28,762 nucleotides of DNA, taken from the IMG/VR virus record IMGVR_UViG_3300009074_000861, positions 1 through 28,762 of that record. The stretch is one strand, 5' to 3'. The notes under the pieces were generated by a model. The model did no database searches and was not told where the DNA came from. It saw nothing but the letters and a program-made list of their open reading frames with translations. Source of the stretch: a virus. Of this stretch, positions 20,649 through 27,241 are shown in pieces. Both the position numbers and the translations under genes were made by a program. The number at the start of each line of letters is the position of its first letter. Within the stretch, counting starts at the first letter, position 1.

Positions 20649-20975
20649 ATGGCGCGACCAAAGCCAACGGTGCTGTTAGAGCACACTGACCAGAACTTTC
20701 GCAGCGAGCAGGTACTCGACGCAGATGCTATTTACGCGGTATTCCTAAAGGATGCACCTATTAATCTTAAAAGCTTTAACAGCCTAGTGGACGCGCCTGG
20801 TGCTAAGTACAAGAAGACCAGCTTTAGTAACCCTGGTCATGCATTTAACTTATGTGAACGTCTAAACAAAAAGTTTAAGACAGAAGATTTTAAGGTGGTT
20901 AAACTTGACAACGGTGAGCGAATCCAAGAAGATCCTGACAGAACAGATTACGGATTGGCTGCAAAACGAACTTGA
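20649..20975 (+). CDS. Conserved phage hypothetical protein, 108 aa
   Basis: I chose ATG 20649 because TTGGAGAA (the RBS) is just upstream; an in-frame TTG at 20637 would include the RBS itself. The 108-residue product has M-A-R-P-K-P-T-V-L-L-E-H, Y-A-V-F-L-K-D-A-P-I-N-L-K-S and K-Y-K-K-T-S-F-S-N-P-G-H-A-F-N-L, followed by L-N-K-K-F-K-T. I associate this pattern with a small uncharacterised protein conserved in T4-like marine phages. Its 3' end overlaps the next gene by about 70 nt in another frame. Confidence 0.75.
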   Translation: MARPKPTVLLEHTDQNFRSEQVLDADAIYAVFLKDAPINLKSFNSLVDAPGAKYKKTSFSNPGHAFNLCERLNKKFKTEDFKVVKLDNGERIQEDPDRTDYGLAAKRT

Positions 20976-21282
20976 CAACTGCGAAGATCATGTCATTAAA
21001 AAGACATTTGGTGGCAAGAAATATAAGAGCAGTGACTATTTCCACCAACCCGACAGCCTGCGCCTTCGAGCAGCGGGCTATCAACTACTCAAAACGTATT
21101 TTGATCATGAAGAATTCGTTCACGATAGAGAATTCTACACAGGCGAGATACTCACCCTCAGCAAACATATGAACGCCCCGTTCTTCATCAACCGCGAGAA
21201 GATTGTGCTGTTCAGTCACGAGCATATAGTGATGTGCAAAATAGCTGGAAGCGTGGCGCTTTGGCTGAATAATTTTCCTTGA
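20905..21282 (+). CDS. Conserved phage hypothetical protein, TTG start
   Basis: The frame is open from TTG 20905, which lies 6 nt after AAGGTGG (20892-20898). GTG 20914 is the next candidate, and no ATG exists before residue 30. The protein has 125 residues with D-Y-F-H-Q-P-D-S-L-R-L-R-A-A-G-Y, Y-F-D-H-E-E-F and I-V-L-F-S-H-E-H-I-V-M-C-K-I-A-G near the end. It resembles a small T4-like marine phage family of unknown role. It overlaps the upstream gene by 71 nt, a long overlap for this genome, so the start is uncertain. Confidence 0.65.
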   Translation: MTTVSESKKILTEQITDWLQNELDNCEDHVIKKTFGGKKYKSSDYFHQPDSLRLRAAGYQLLKTYFDHEEFVHDREFYTGEILTLSKHMNAPFFINREKIVLFSHEHIVMCKIAGSVALWLNNFP

Positions 21283-21318
21283 CCTCTCTAGTCCTAACGT
21301 GTATCGTAAACTAAATAT
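21279..21318 (+). promoter_or_regulatory. Sigma70-type promoter plus a late-like box
   Basis: TTGACC 21279-21284 and TATCGT 21302-21307 are 17 bp apart. The -35 overlaps the stop codon of the preceding gene. CTAAATAT at 21311-21318 is a second, late-type candidate. Either could drive the 57-residue gene at 21353. Confidence 0.5.
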
Positions 21319-21352
21319 CATATGCAGCTGAGCATACAATGGGAGAAACAAG

Positions 21353-21526
21353 ATGAACGCAGAAACTAATTTCGAGACCTTTGCTAAGGCATTGATTCCT
21401 TCCCAAGCTACTGTTGACCCAGAAACTCTTCGCCAGGCGCTTAACTGGTACAAGGCGTTTGCAGGTAGTCATGCAGTAAAAATGAATGATCGTGATCTAG
21501 TTGAGATTTATCAAGAACTCAACTAA
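21353..21526 (+). CDS. Hypothetical protein, 57 aa
   Basis: The ATG at 21353 follows GGGAGAAA and the frame ends at TAA 21524-21526. The product is soluble and helical, with N-F-E-T-F-A-K-A-L-I-P, then T-L-R-Q-A-L-N-W-Y-K-A-F-A and a C-terminal D-R-D-L-V-E-I-Y-Q-E-L. It is a monocistronic unit, with a promoter before it and a strong terminator after it. No family recognised. Confidence 0.65.
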   Translation: MNAETNFETFAKALIPSQATVDPETLRQALNWYKAFAGSHAVKMNDRDLVEIYQELN

Positions 21527-21547
21527 GTTATTGAAATCTAACAAAAC

Positions 21548-21573
21548 AAAAACCGGCCTTTGCGCCGGTTTTT
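21548..21573 (+). terminator. Rho-independent terminator
   Basis: AAAAACCGGC (21548-21557) and GCCGGTTTTT (21564-21573) form a perfect 10-bp stem with a 6-nt loop; the second arm ends in the T-run. It closes the 57-residue gene, and 2 bp later the -35 of promoter copy B begins. Confidence 0.93.
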
Positions 21574-21575
21574 CC

Positions 21576-21604
21576 TTGACATCACCAAGACACCTTGCTA
21601 TATT
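21576..21604 (+). promoter_or_regulatory. Sigma70-type promoter, copy B of a duplicated cassette
   Basis: TTGACA 21576-21581 and TATATT 21599-21604 are 17 bp apart. The 50 nt from 21576 to 21625 repeat 232-281 with two mismatches, through the RBS AAGGAGAT. It drives the genes at 21629 and 21913. Confidence 0.88.
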
Positions 21605-21628
21605 GTATGAGTAAGCAAAGGAGATGTT

Positions 21629-21913
21629 ATGAACACTGCCCAAATTATACTCAGCCAGATCAAGCGACTGGACCCAATGGCAACGTTTGCATGGGGCGCC
21701 AAGGACTTGATTAACATGGGAGACGGTGTTAAGTTTAAGTCAACTGGCATGGTAAAGTGGAAGGGCTACGTTTACATCAAGTATGACGAAGGCCAGGACC
21801 TTTACAACATCGACTTCTTCCAAATCCGCAAGATGGAGATCAAATACACCAAGCAACTTAAAGGTGTATTTGCTGAAGAGCTTGTTCTCCTTATAGACGA
21901 GGTAGTAGGCTAA
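21629..21913 (+). CDS. Conserved phage hypothetical protein, 94 aa
   Basis: The ATG at 21629 has RBS AAGGAGA within the duplicated cassette. The 94-residue product starts M-N-T-A-Q-I-I-L-S-Q-I and has A-T-F-A-W-G-A-K-D-L, V-K-F-K-S-T-G, Y-N-I-D-F-F-Q-I-R-K and L-K-G-V-F-A-E-E-L near the C-terminus. I associate this with a small family of phage and plasmid proteins of unknown function. It is unrelated at protein level to the gene at 287 that shares its promoter and leader. It overlaps the next gene by one base (TAATG). Confidence 0.75.
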   Translation: MNTAQIILSQIKRLDPMATFAWGAKDLINMGDGVKFKSTGMVKWKGYVYIKYDEGQDLYNIDFFQIRKMEIKYTKQLKGVFAEELVLLIDEVVG

Positions 21914-22278
21914 TGAGCACGAATTCATACATTGGAATTGAAAACGAGGACGCATCAGTGTCCTACATCTATTGCCACCAAGATGGCTATATTGCTGGCG
22001 TTGGCGCTGGGTTGCTAGATGGGTATAACACTCGTGAAGCTGCTCAGGCGCTTGTAGAGAGCGGCGACCAAAGCGCTCTAGGCGAGCCATACTCGGCGCG
22101 TCCGGGAGAATTATGGGAAGACATCAAGCCCCTAAAGGCGCGTGGCGCAGACTTCCCCAGCGCGGTTGGCAGCAACTATGCCTACATATTTTCTGCAAAA
22201 ACAAATAGCTGGGTGGTACGCCGTCCAGGAAGTGTAGTAATGGTGGGCCTCCGCCGCGCACTTCAAAAAAATCTATAA
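21913..22278 (+). CDS. Conserved phage hypothetical protein, 121 aa
   Basis: The start overlaps the upstream stop (TAATG). Features in the 121 residues are Y-I-G-I-E-N-E-D, V-S-Y-I-Y-C-H-Q-D-G-Y-I at about 16-27, then A-A-Q-A-L-V-E-S-G-D-Q-S-A-L. The I-Y-C-H-x-D-G-Y motif is a hallmark of a small phage protein family without known activity. C-terminal Y-A-Y-I-F-S-A-K-T-N-S-W-V-V-R looks like a beta hairpin. It shares a transcript with the 94-residue gene under promoter copy B. Confidence 0.75.
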   Translation: MSTNSYIGIENEDASVSYIYCHQDGYIAGVGAGLLDGYNTREAAQALVESGDQSALGEPYSARPGELWEDIKPLKARGADFPSAVGSNYAYIFSAKTNSWVVRRPGSVVMVGLRRALQKNL

Positions 22279-22293
22279 ATTGTAATTTAATTG

Positions 22294-22323
22294 TTGACAA
22301 CCCCGCTATTATTATTGTAAAGT
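22294..22323 (+). promoter_or_regulatory. Sigma70-type promoter of the MoxR gene
   Basis: TTGACA 22294-22299 and TAAAGT 22318-22323 are 18 bp apart; TGTAAA with a 16-bp spacer is an alternative -10. It stands between the stop at 22278 and the MoxR ATG at 22359, whose RBS is CCAGGAG. Confidence 0.6.
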
Positions 22324-22358
22324 GATAGCATACACAACACAGAGACCAGGAGTTATAA

Positions 22359-23468
22359 ATGACCGATATTGAACAGCACAAGATCCGCCTCAGCGAGGCT
22401 AAAAAGTATATCCTTCACGCCAGTGTCAAGCGCAAGCGGCCGGTGTTTATTTGGGGACCCCCAGGCGTTGGTAAGTCCGACGTTGTTGAGTCCATTATTG
22501 CGGACGCGCAAGCGGCTGGCAAGACTGCCAAGCTTTACGATATGCGTTTGAGCATGTGTGAGCCCACAGATATTATGGGTATTCCATACTTTGACAGCGT
22601 ATCGCAGACTATGAAATGGGCGCCGCCTAGCTTGCTGCCTACTGCTGAAGATGCAGACTTGGATATTGTTATCCTCTTCCTCGACGAGATGAACGGTGCT
22701 GCGCCGGCTGTGCAAGCCGCTGCTTATCAGCTTGTTTTGAACCGCCGCGTTGGCGAATACAAGTTGCCTGACAATGTGGCAGTTGTTGCTGCTGGTAACC
22801 GCGAAACTGACAAGGGCGTTACTTACAAGATGCCTAAGCCGCTTTCCAACCGCTTTATCCACTTTGAAATTCGCGTCCACTTTGATGACTGGGCTGAATG
22901 GGCAGTTGAGAATGGCGTTGATGCTGACGTTGTTGGTTACTTGACTGCTAAGAAAGTTGACTTGTTCAAGTTCGACCCTACGCTCAAGGATCACGCTTTC
23001 GCAACACCACGTAGCTGGGTATTTGTTTCCGACATCCTTAAGGACTCGGAGGAGTTCAGCGAAGGCGAAATCACTGACATGGTGATTGGAACTATTGGGC
23101 AGGGTACTGCACTCAGCTTTGCTGCACACCGCAAAACCAGCGCACTGTTGCCTGATCCAACACTGATCCTTAAGGGTCAAGTTAAAGAGCTCAAGACCAA
23201 AGAGATCAGCGCAATGTATTCGCTGGCAACTAGCCTGGCATACGAGCTTCGGGCAATGAAGGACGAGATTGGTCGCAGCATTGACGACGCGAAGATGCAA
23301 GACTACATCAACAACACAATCGGGTTCTGGATGGACCACTTCGAGCCCGAGATGGTTGTAATGAGCTTCCGGATGGTCATTAAATATGACATCAAGATCG
23401 ACATGAAGCGTATTGCAAACTGGAAAGAGTTCTACAAGCGTTACGGCACCCTGGTCCGTGCCGCATAA
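22359..23468 (+). CDS. MoxR-type AAA+ ATPase
   Basis: The 369-residue product has Walker A G-P-P-G-V-G-K-S at 33-40, Walker B L-F-L-D-E at 106-110, sensor 1 A-A-G-N at 144-147 and an S-N-R-F arginine-finger region at 163-166, in the order typical of MoxR ATPases. The M-G-I-P segment at 73-76 and A-P-P-S-L-L-P at 88-94 are typical of the family. These ATPases usually pair with VWA proteins to remodel or insert cofactors into target proteins; the VWA partner lies at 24296. Cyanophage CobS is a related ATPase and could be confused with it. It has its own promoter, and tandem hairpins directly follow the stop. Confidence 0.88.
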   Translation: MTDIEQHKIRLSEAKKYILHASVKRKRPVFIWGPPGVGKSDVVESIIADAQAAGKTAKLYDMRLSMCEPTDIMGIPYFDSVSQTMKWAPPSLLPTAEDADLDIVILFLDEMNGAAPAVQAAAYQLVLNRRVGEYKLPDNVAVVAAGNRETDKGVTYKMPKPLSNRFIHFEIRVHFDDWAEWAVENGVDADVVGYLTAKKVDLFKFDPTLKDHAFATPRSWVFVSDILKDSEEFSEGEITDMVIGTIGQGTALSFAAHRKTSALLPDPTLILKGQVKELKTKEISAMYSLATSLAYELRAMKDEIGRSIDDAKMQDYINNTIGFWMDHFEPEMVVMSFRMVIKYDIKIDMKRIANWKEFYKRYGTLVRAA

Positions 23469-23516
23469 GGCTTAGGCCTTATGCAAAGGTGGGGCGGTCC
23501 TGCGCCCCACCATTTT
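23463..23516 (+). terminator. Tandem hairpins after the MoxR gene
   Basis: Hairpin 1: GCATAAGGC 23463-23471 with GCCTTATGC 23476-23484, spanning the stop codon. Hairpin 2: GGTGGGGCG 23488-23496 with CGCCCCACC 23503-23511, followed by ATTTTC. The second resembles a rho-independent terminator with a short T-run. No promoter is visible before the next gene, so termination is probably partial. Confidence 0.65.
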
Positions 23517-23531
23517 CATTCGAGGACTACA

Positions 23532-23927
23532 ATGAATCCTGAACTTCGCAACAAAACACTACTAACCTGGGAAAGATTTTATCCAGGTTGCACTGAAGAT
23601 ATTGTTGAGATCTTCGGGACTGCCAGGCCCAACATCGGAAGAGTTGCAAAATGGAAGAATAAATGGTACCAAACCACACCATACCAATTTGCACTCAGCG
23701 GAGTCGACTACGAATGGGGGCATAAACCTAATGATAAAATCAAGGAAGAAATTGAGGTTACTGCACGCCGCGTAGGCATACACCAATATTTTTGGGACTT
23801 TTATGTTGACCGTTGTAGTGATAAGGTTGACCATGGCACATCAATCACGATCACATCCTGGACAACGCCCACTGTAAGCTTTTACAAAGAGGAACATCTT
23901 GTGATGTTTAAACTTGCATGGCGATGA
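23532..23927 (+). CDS. Hypothetical protein, paralogue of its downstream neighbour
   Basis: I chose ATG 23532 because CGAGGA precedes it and an upstream in-frame ATG at 23481 lies in the hairpin region. The 131 residues contain D-I-V-E-I-F-G-T-A-R-P and V-A-K-W-K-N-K-W, which match V-F-K-T-P-R-P and V-I-R-W-K-D-T-W in the next gene. Both proteins end with a K-E-E-H-x-V-x-F-K-L segment. They are tandem paralogues of unknown function lying between the MoxR and VWA genes. The gene overlaps the next by 10 nt. Confidence 0.75.
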   Translation: MNPELRNKTLLTWERFYPGCTEDIVEIFGTARPNIGRVAKWKNKWYQTTPYQFALSGVDYEWGHKPNDKIKEEIEVTARRVGIHQYFWDFYVDRCSDKVDHGTSITITSWTTPTVSFYKEEHLVMFKLAWR

Positions 23928-24244
23928 AACATAACAGATATAGTGAAGAAGCACTTATGGAAGTGTTCAAGACGCCGCGTCCAGATAACACTTCTGTGAT
24001 ACGTTGGAAGGACACATGGCGTGACGATACAGAGCGACGCTACGAAGTTAAAAATTTCACTGCCGCTGTAGCACTGTTAACTGCTAATGATGTAGACCCA
24101 CTGTTTTATCAATTACATAGCATACCATATCCATTAGGCAGCGGTCACAGCGGCAGAGCCGTGTTTAGTGTGGAGAAACATTACATTGTATTCTTTAAGG
24201 AAGAGCACTATGTTTTCTTTAAACTACATCAAGGTTTAGCTTGA
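23918..24244 (+). CDS. Hypothetical protein, paralogue of its upstream neighbour
   Basis: The frame has 108 residues from the ATG at 23918 (a second ATG at 23924 is possible). It shares the R-P-x-x-x-x-V-x-R/K-W-K-x-x-W block near residue 21-32 and the ending F-K-E-E-H-Y-V-F-F-K-L with the gene at 23532, with lower similarity in the middle. Its stop TGA lies inside the -35 of the next promoter. Function unknown. Position between the MoxR and VWA genes could mean an accessory role, or simply insertion by duplication. Confidence 0.72.
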   Translation: MAMKHNRYSEEALMEVFKTPRPDNTSVIRWKDTWRDDTERRYEVKNFTAAVALLTANDVDPLFYQLHSIPYPLGSGHSGRAVFSVEKHYIVFFKEEHYVFFKLHQGLA

Positions 24245-24269
24245 CATGCAAGGCATTTTGCCTTATTAT
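24241..24269 (+). promoter_or_regulatory. Sigma70-type promoter of the VWA gene
   Basis: TTGACA 24241-24246 and TATTAT 24264-24269 are 17 bp apart. The spacer contains a 6-bp dyad (AAGGCA 24250-24255, TGCCTT 24259-24264), a possible operator. The downstream ATG is at 24296 behind TTAGAGG. Confidence 0.75.
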
Positions 24270-24295
24270 AAAATAGAACGCATTAGAGGTATGAC

Positions 24296-25624
24296 ATGAC
24301 TCAGAAAGCTAACGAAGACCTGAAGCTGCATGAAGGCAAGGCCTACATGACTAAAGAGATTGACGAAGAGTTGATCCAAAAAGCACATGACACCCTTGTT
24401 AAATCTCGTATGACTTTGCTCTTTAAGCATCCATTCTTTGGGCAACTTGCCCTGCGCTTGACGCTTACTCCAGCTGACCGCTCGTGGTGTGCCACTGCGG
24501 CAACTGATGGTCGCAAGTTCTATTACAACCCAGCCTTTATTACAGAGTTAGATGACAAGGAAAATGTCTTCCTTGTTGCACACGAACTTGGACACTGCAT
24601 CTACGAACACTTTTTGCGGCGTGGAGATCGCGACGGCAAGCTGTTTAACATTGCTGGTGACTACATTATTAATAACGTCCTTGACAATGAATTGGTGAAG
24701 AATGGCGATTATGCGCGTGTAATTACATACGTTAAGCCATACTTGAACCACAAATATGATGGCTGGACAACTGAAGAAGTTTATGACGACCTCCAGCAAC
24801 AGCAGGACGCAGGCGGAAAGCCTGAAGATGAAGGTGATCTTATCGACGTTCACATTGACATGTCCGGCGGTGGCGGCGGTGAAGATGGTGATGAAGGTGA
24901 CGGCGTTGAGGTTGATGGACAAGGACTTGCTGGTAAGCCTAAGCCGCTCAGCGAAGAAGATCAGAAGCAACTAGGCAACGAAATGAAGGACGCTATGATA
25001 CAGGCAGCCGCTAGCGGCGGTGCTGGCAGCGTACCTGGCGATATGAAGCGTATGATTAAAAGTCTGCTCGAGCCTGAAATGGACTGGCGCGAAATTATCC
25101 AGTCGCAAGTCCAAAGCTCGTTGAAGTCAAACTTCTCGTTTATGCGCCCTAACCGTAAGGGTTGGCACATGACTGCAATCCTGCCGGGCATGGATCGTGA
25201 TGTAATGATTGACGTTGCACTTGCAATTGACACGTCAGGCTCCATTAGCCAGACTATGCTTACAGAGTTTGTAAGCGAAATTGCAGGCATGATGGAACAG
25301 TACGAAAACTACCGTATCCGTATTTGGCAGTTTGATACCCGTGTATATGGTTTTGATGAGTTCACACATGATGACGGTCGTGACATCCGGGAGTATGAAA
25401 TCAAGGGTGGTGGCGGCACTGACTTTATGGTTAACTGGACCTATATGGAAGAAGAAGAGATTGATCCTGACCAGTTCATTGTGTTTACAGATGGTATGCC
25501 ATACGGCAGCTGGGGTAACCCAGACTATTGTGACACTGTATTCCTTATCCACACACAATACGGGCGCCCTGAGGCACCGTTTGGTCAGAGCGTTTACTAC
25601 GACTCTAAGAAAACTAAAAAATAA
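24296..25624 (+). CDS. Metallopeptidase-like/VWA-domain protein (DUF2201 type)
   Basis: The 442-residue protein has two parts. Residues 90-130 carry H-E-L-G-H (96-100, HExxH), then C-I-Y-E-H-F-L-R-R-G and F-N-I-A-G-D-Y-I-I-N, the predicted zinc-peptidase-like domain of this family. A Gly/Asp/Glu-rich linker spans about 170-215. From residue 300 a VWA domain has the MIDAS D-T-S-G-S (312-316), T375 (G-G-T-D) and T-D-G (398-400), all intact. Such proteins pair with MoxR ATPases; the partner at 22359 is in this window. The peptidase activity is predicted only. Biological role in phages is not established. The stop overlaps the next start (TAATG). Confidence 0.87.
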   Translation: MTQKANEDLKLHEGKAYMTKEIDEELIQKAHDTLVKSRMTLLFKHPFFGQLALRLTLTPADRSWCATAATDGRKFYYNPAFITELDDKENVFLVAHELGHCIYEHFLRRGDRDGKLFNIAGDYIINNVLDNELVKNGDYARVITYVKPYLNHKYDGWTTEEVYDDLQQQQDAGGKPEDEGDLIDVHIDMSGGGGGEDGDEGDGVEVDGQGLAGKPKPLSEEDQKQLGNEMKDAMIQAAASGGAGSVPGDMKRMIKSLLEPEMDWREIIQSQVQSSLKSNFSFMRPNRKGWHMTAILPGMDRDVMIDVALAIDTSGSISQTMLTEFVSEIAGMMEQYENYRIRIWQFDTRVYGFDEFTHDDGRDIREYEIKGGGGTDFMVNWTYMEEEEIDPDQFIVFTDGMPYGSWGNPDYCDTVFLIHTQYGRPEAPFGQSVYYDSKKTKK

Positions 25625-25902
25625 TGCGGTGGACCAAACATAAAGAACTGAGTACAAACGATCTAGATTATCTGATCGGATCGTTTGTACTCACCGAAAT
25701 GATGAGAAACAAACTTGTCGTGAAGTTCCACGAGGATGAAAGAGTGGCGCTGCCTTCTGAAATGGGTTTACTTGAATGTAACGGCCTATATCATATACGG
25801 CGTGTTGCTGACAATCCAAAAATTCAAGAGATTTTGTTTGAACTCATAGATGATCGAGACGCTGTTGAGCAACACCTTATCCAATACAAGATGGGTCTGT
25901 AA
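25624..25902 (+). CDS. Hypothetical protein with a 15-bp inverted repeat near its start
   Basis: The ATG overlaps the VWA stop (TAATG). The 92-residue product is soluble, with L-V-V-K-F-H-E-D-E-R-V-A-L, C-N-G-L-Y-H-I-R-R-V and a C-terminal acidic helix ending Q-Y-K-M-G-L. Codons 9-24 are encoded by a perfect 15-bp inverted repeat (25649-25693), so the mRNA forms a strong hairpin 25 nt after the start. That could block translation initiation or elongation. No family recognised. Confidence 0.7.
   Translation: MRWTKHKELSTNDLDYLIGSFVLTEMMRNKLVVKFHEDERVALPSEMGLLECNGLYHIRRVADNPKIQEILFELIDDRDAVEQHLIQYKMGL
25649..25693. repeat. Perfect 15-bp inverted repeat in a coding region
   Basis: TGAGTACAAACGATC (25649-25663) and its exact reverse complement (25679-25693) flank a 15-nt loop. 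It begins 26 nt into the gene at 25624 and is in frame without a stop. No T-run follows. Confidence 0.95.
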
Positions 25903-25921
25903 TTAACTGCTATGTTTATAA

Positions 25922-25929
25922 GATAAATA
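25922..25929 (+). promoter_or_regulatory. Candidate T4-type late promoter
   Basis: GATAAATA differs by one base from the T4 late consensus TATAAATA and lies in the 104-nt gap before the gene at 26007. A weak sigma70 alternative is TTGAAG 25957 with TAACCT 25980 (17 bp). A hairpin ACACTAC 25963-25969 / GTAGTGT 25974-25980 lies in the leader. Confidence 0.55.
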
Positions 25930-26006
25930 AACGTAACATGATATCCCAACATTGTATTGAAGACACTACATTAGTAGTGTAACCTATTTACAGGAGAAAT
26001 ATTAAC

Positions 26007-26261
26007 ATGACAAAAACAGAAAAAGCTGAAAAAGTAGACGAAATACTTGAAGCTGAAGTTATCCAAGAACCAGAGGCGTCACCGTCACTGGATCTAAACG
26101 ACCTAGCACTTGCGCTAAACCTCGTCAATGTGGCGATCAAGCGTGGTGCATACGAGAGAGCAGAGCTACGTAATGTACTAGACGTTACGGACAAGCTAGA
26201 AGCCTTCCTACAATACCAAGCGAAGGCACAGGCAGCGGCTGCGGAAAAAGGAGAAGCCTAA
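26007..26261 (+). CDS. Conserved phage hypothetical protein, 84 aa
   Basis: The ATG at 26007 follows CAGGAGAA. The 84 residues start with an acidic/basic low-complexity region (K-T-E-K-A-E-K-V-D-E). It then has L-D-L-N-D-L-A-L-A-L-N-L-V-N-V-A-I-K-R-G-A-Y, a pattern I associate with a small T4-like cyanophage protein (L-x-D-L ... D-x-A-x-x-R-G-A-F). It ends in an Ala/Gln-rich helix. Function unknown. First gene after the candidate late promoter; overlaps the next gene by one base (TAATG). Confidence 0.75.
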   Translation: MTKTEKAEKVDEILEAEVIQEPEASPSLDLNDLALALNLVNVAIKRGAYERAELRNVLDVTDKLEAFLQYQAKAQAAAAEKGEA

Positions 26262-26926
26262 TGGCAGTACTCAAGCACGTCGGAAGAGTTAAAAATACAG
26301 GGCGCCGTTGCGTCATAGTTTTCCGTCAAATGTATGACGATAAAGGACATGTTGTTGATGAAGATCACTGCCTTGTCTTTGAAACTGAAAATCTTCCTGA
26401 TGCAGAACATCAGGACCTTATGCGCATTATTGAAAGCGACCAAGCACAGACAACTGGCGAACTGTACAATGTACTATCTCGCTCACGTTTAGGCTCAGGT
26501 GTCCAGGCATTGAACTGGCTTGCTAGCTCAAACCGCCTACGCAAGTTCCCTACATCAAATATTGAGCTCACACCCGATTCTCGCACTGTTTTGGGGCTTG
26601 ATAAGCTAAATAAGATTGTGAAGATGCAAAACTCAGGTGCATCAGAATCTGACATTAATAATGTCTTACGCGATGACACTGATTCGCCACCACGTGAAGG
26701 TGCAGTATCAGAGTTAACAGATTCTAATGAGCCAGTACAGGCAGAAACTCAGCCAGCCGATGGTGTTCTTGATGACGCTGCGATCGCAAAGCAACGTATA
26801 GAGCAAGCGGAAACATTTGAGTCAGAAGCTCAGACATTGCGTGAACAAGCGTATTTGTTGGATCCAACACTCAAGCCCAAAGTGCGTAAAACTCGTGCTG
26901 CACCAAAGAAATCGACTGCCAAATAA
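26261..26926 (+). CDS. Conserved phage protein, possibly late-expressed, 221 aa
   Basis: The start overlaps the upstream stop (TAATG; GGAGAAGCC upstream). The N-terminal half (M-A-V-L-K-H-V-G-R-V-K-N-T-G-R-R-C-V, then E-N-L-P-D-A-E-H-Q-D-L-M and E-S-D-Q-A-Q-T-T) resembles a conserved uncharacterised protein of T4-like cyanophages. The C-terminal half is low-complexity: acidic around 145-175, then a helix and a K/R/A-rich tail (K-V-R-K-T-R-A-A-P-K-K-S). The basic tail could bind DNA. Location after a late-type promoter hints at a virion or late function, not proven. Confidence 0.75.
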   Translation: MAVLKHVGRVKNTGRRCVIVFRQMYDDKGHVVDEDHCLVFETENLPDAEHQDLMRIIESDQAQTTGELYNVLSRSRLGSGVQALNWLASSNRLRKFPTSNIELTPDSRTVLGLDKLNKIVKMQNSGASESDINNVLRDDTDSPPREGAVSELTDSNEPVQAETQPADGVLDDAAIAKQRIEQAETFESEAQTLREQAYLLDPTLKPKVRKTRAAPKKSTAK

Positions 26927-26941
26927 TAAGGCTAAAGCCAC

Positions 26942-27241
26942 ATGGCAATCTATCAACGTGACCGAGACTTCCACAGACTGTTCTCAGAAATCAACGTTGA
27001 TGTAGTTCCCCTTAAGTTCGTCAGAGACATCACCTGCGTATTGGTTGATGGTTCCAAAGTTGTTATCAATGAAAGCGACTTTGCTGACGAAGCTGAACAG
27101 GGCGACCACATCGAACAATTACTGAGAGGATTAACTTTCTACGAGGATCTGTGCGATTTACAGATTCGAATCAACTACGAACGAGTTGAAGAAGATGTAG
27201 TAATTGATGTCGAAAAAATACTTAAAAATATAGGCAAATGA
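26942..27241 (+). CDS. Conserved phage hypothetical protein, 99 aa
   Basis: The ATG at 26942 follows AAGGCTAAAGCC. The 99-residue protein opens M-A-I-Y-Q-R-D-R-D-F-H-R-L-F and has V-P-L-K-F-V-R-D, V-L-V-D-G-S-K-V-V-I-N-E-S-D-F and R-I-N-Y-E-R-V-E-E-D-V near the end, consistent with a small alpha/beta domain. It overlaps the DHFR gene by 4 nt (ATGA). I recognise the pattern as phage-conserved but cannot give a function. Confidence 0.72.
   Translation: MAIYQRDRDFHRLFSEINVDVVPLKFVRDITCVLVDGSKVVINESDFADEAEQGDHIEQLLRGLTFYEDLCDLQIRINYERVEEDVVIDVEKILKNIGK

Noticed and set aside
20899-21084. Frames on the - strand around 20.9-21.1 kb as evidence of a divergent gene
   Set aside because: No promoter or RBS; + strand genes with phage-conserved motifs cover the region.
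22353-23339. 328-residue frame on the - strand
   Set aside because: It is the antisense shadow of the MoxR gene, which has intact Walker motifs; no RBS or promoter supports it.
23481-23531. N-terminal extension of the gene at 23532
   Set aside because: It begins inside the tandem-hairpin region without an RBS; the ATG at 23532 has GAGGA upstream.
24548-24970. 140-residue frame on the - strand
   Set aside because: Antisense to the VWA gene; hydrophobic-rich composition is typical of such shadows.
25010-25021. 12-bp palindrome GCCGCTAGCGGC in the VWA gene
   Set aside because: It has no loop and lies in an Ala/Gly-coding stretch where such sequence arises easily.
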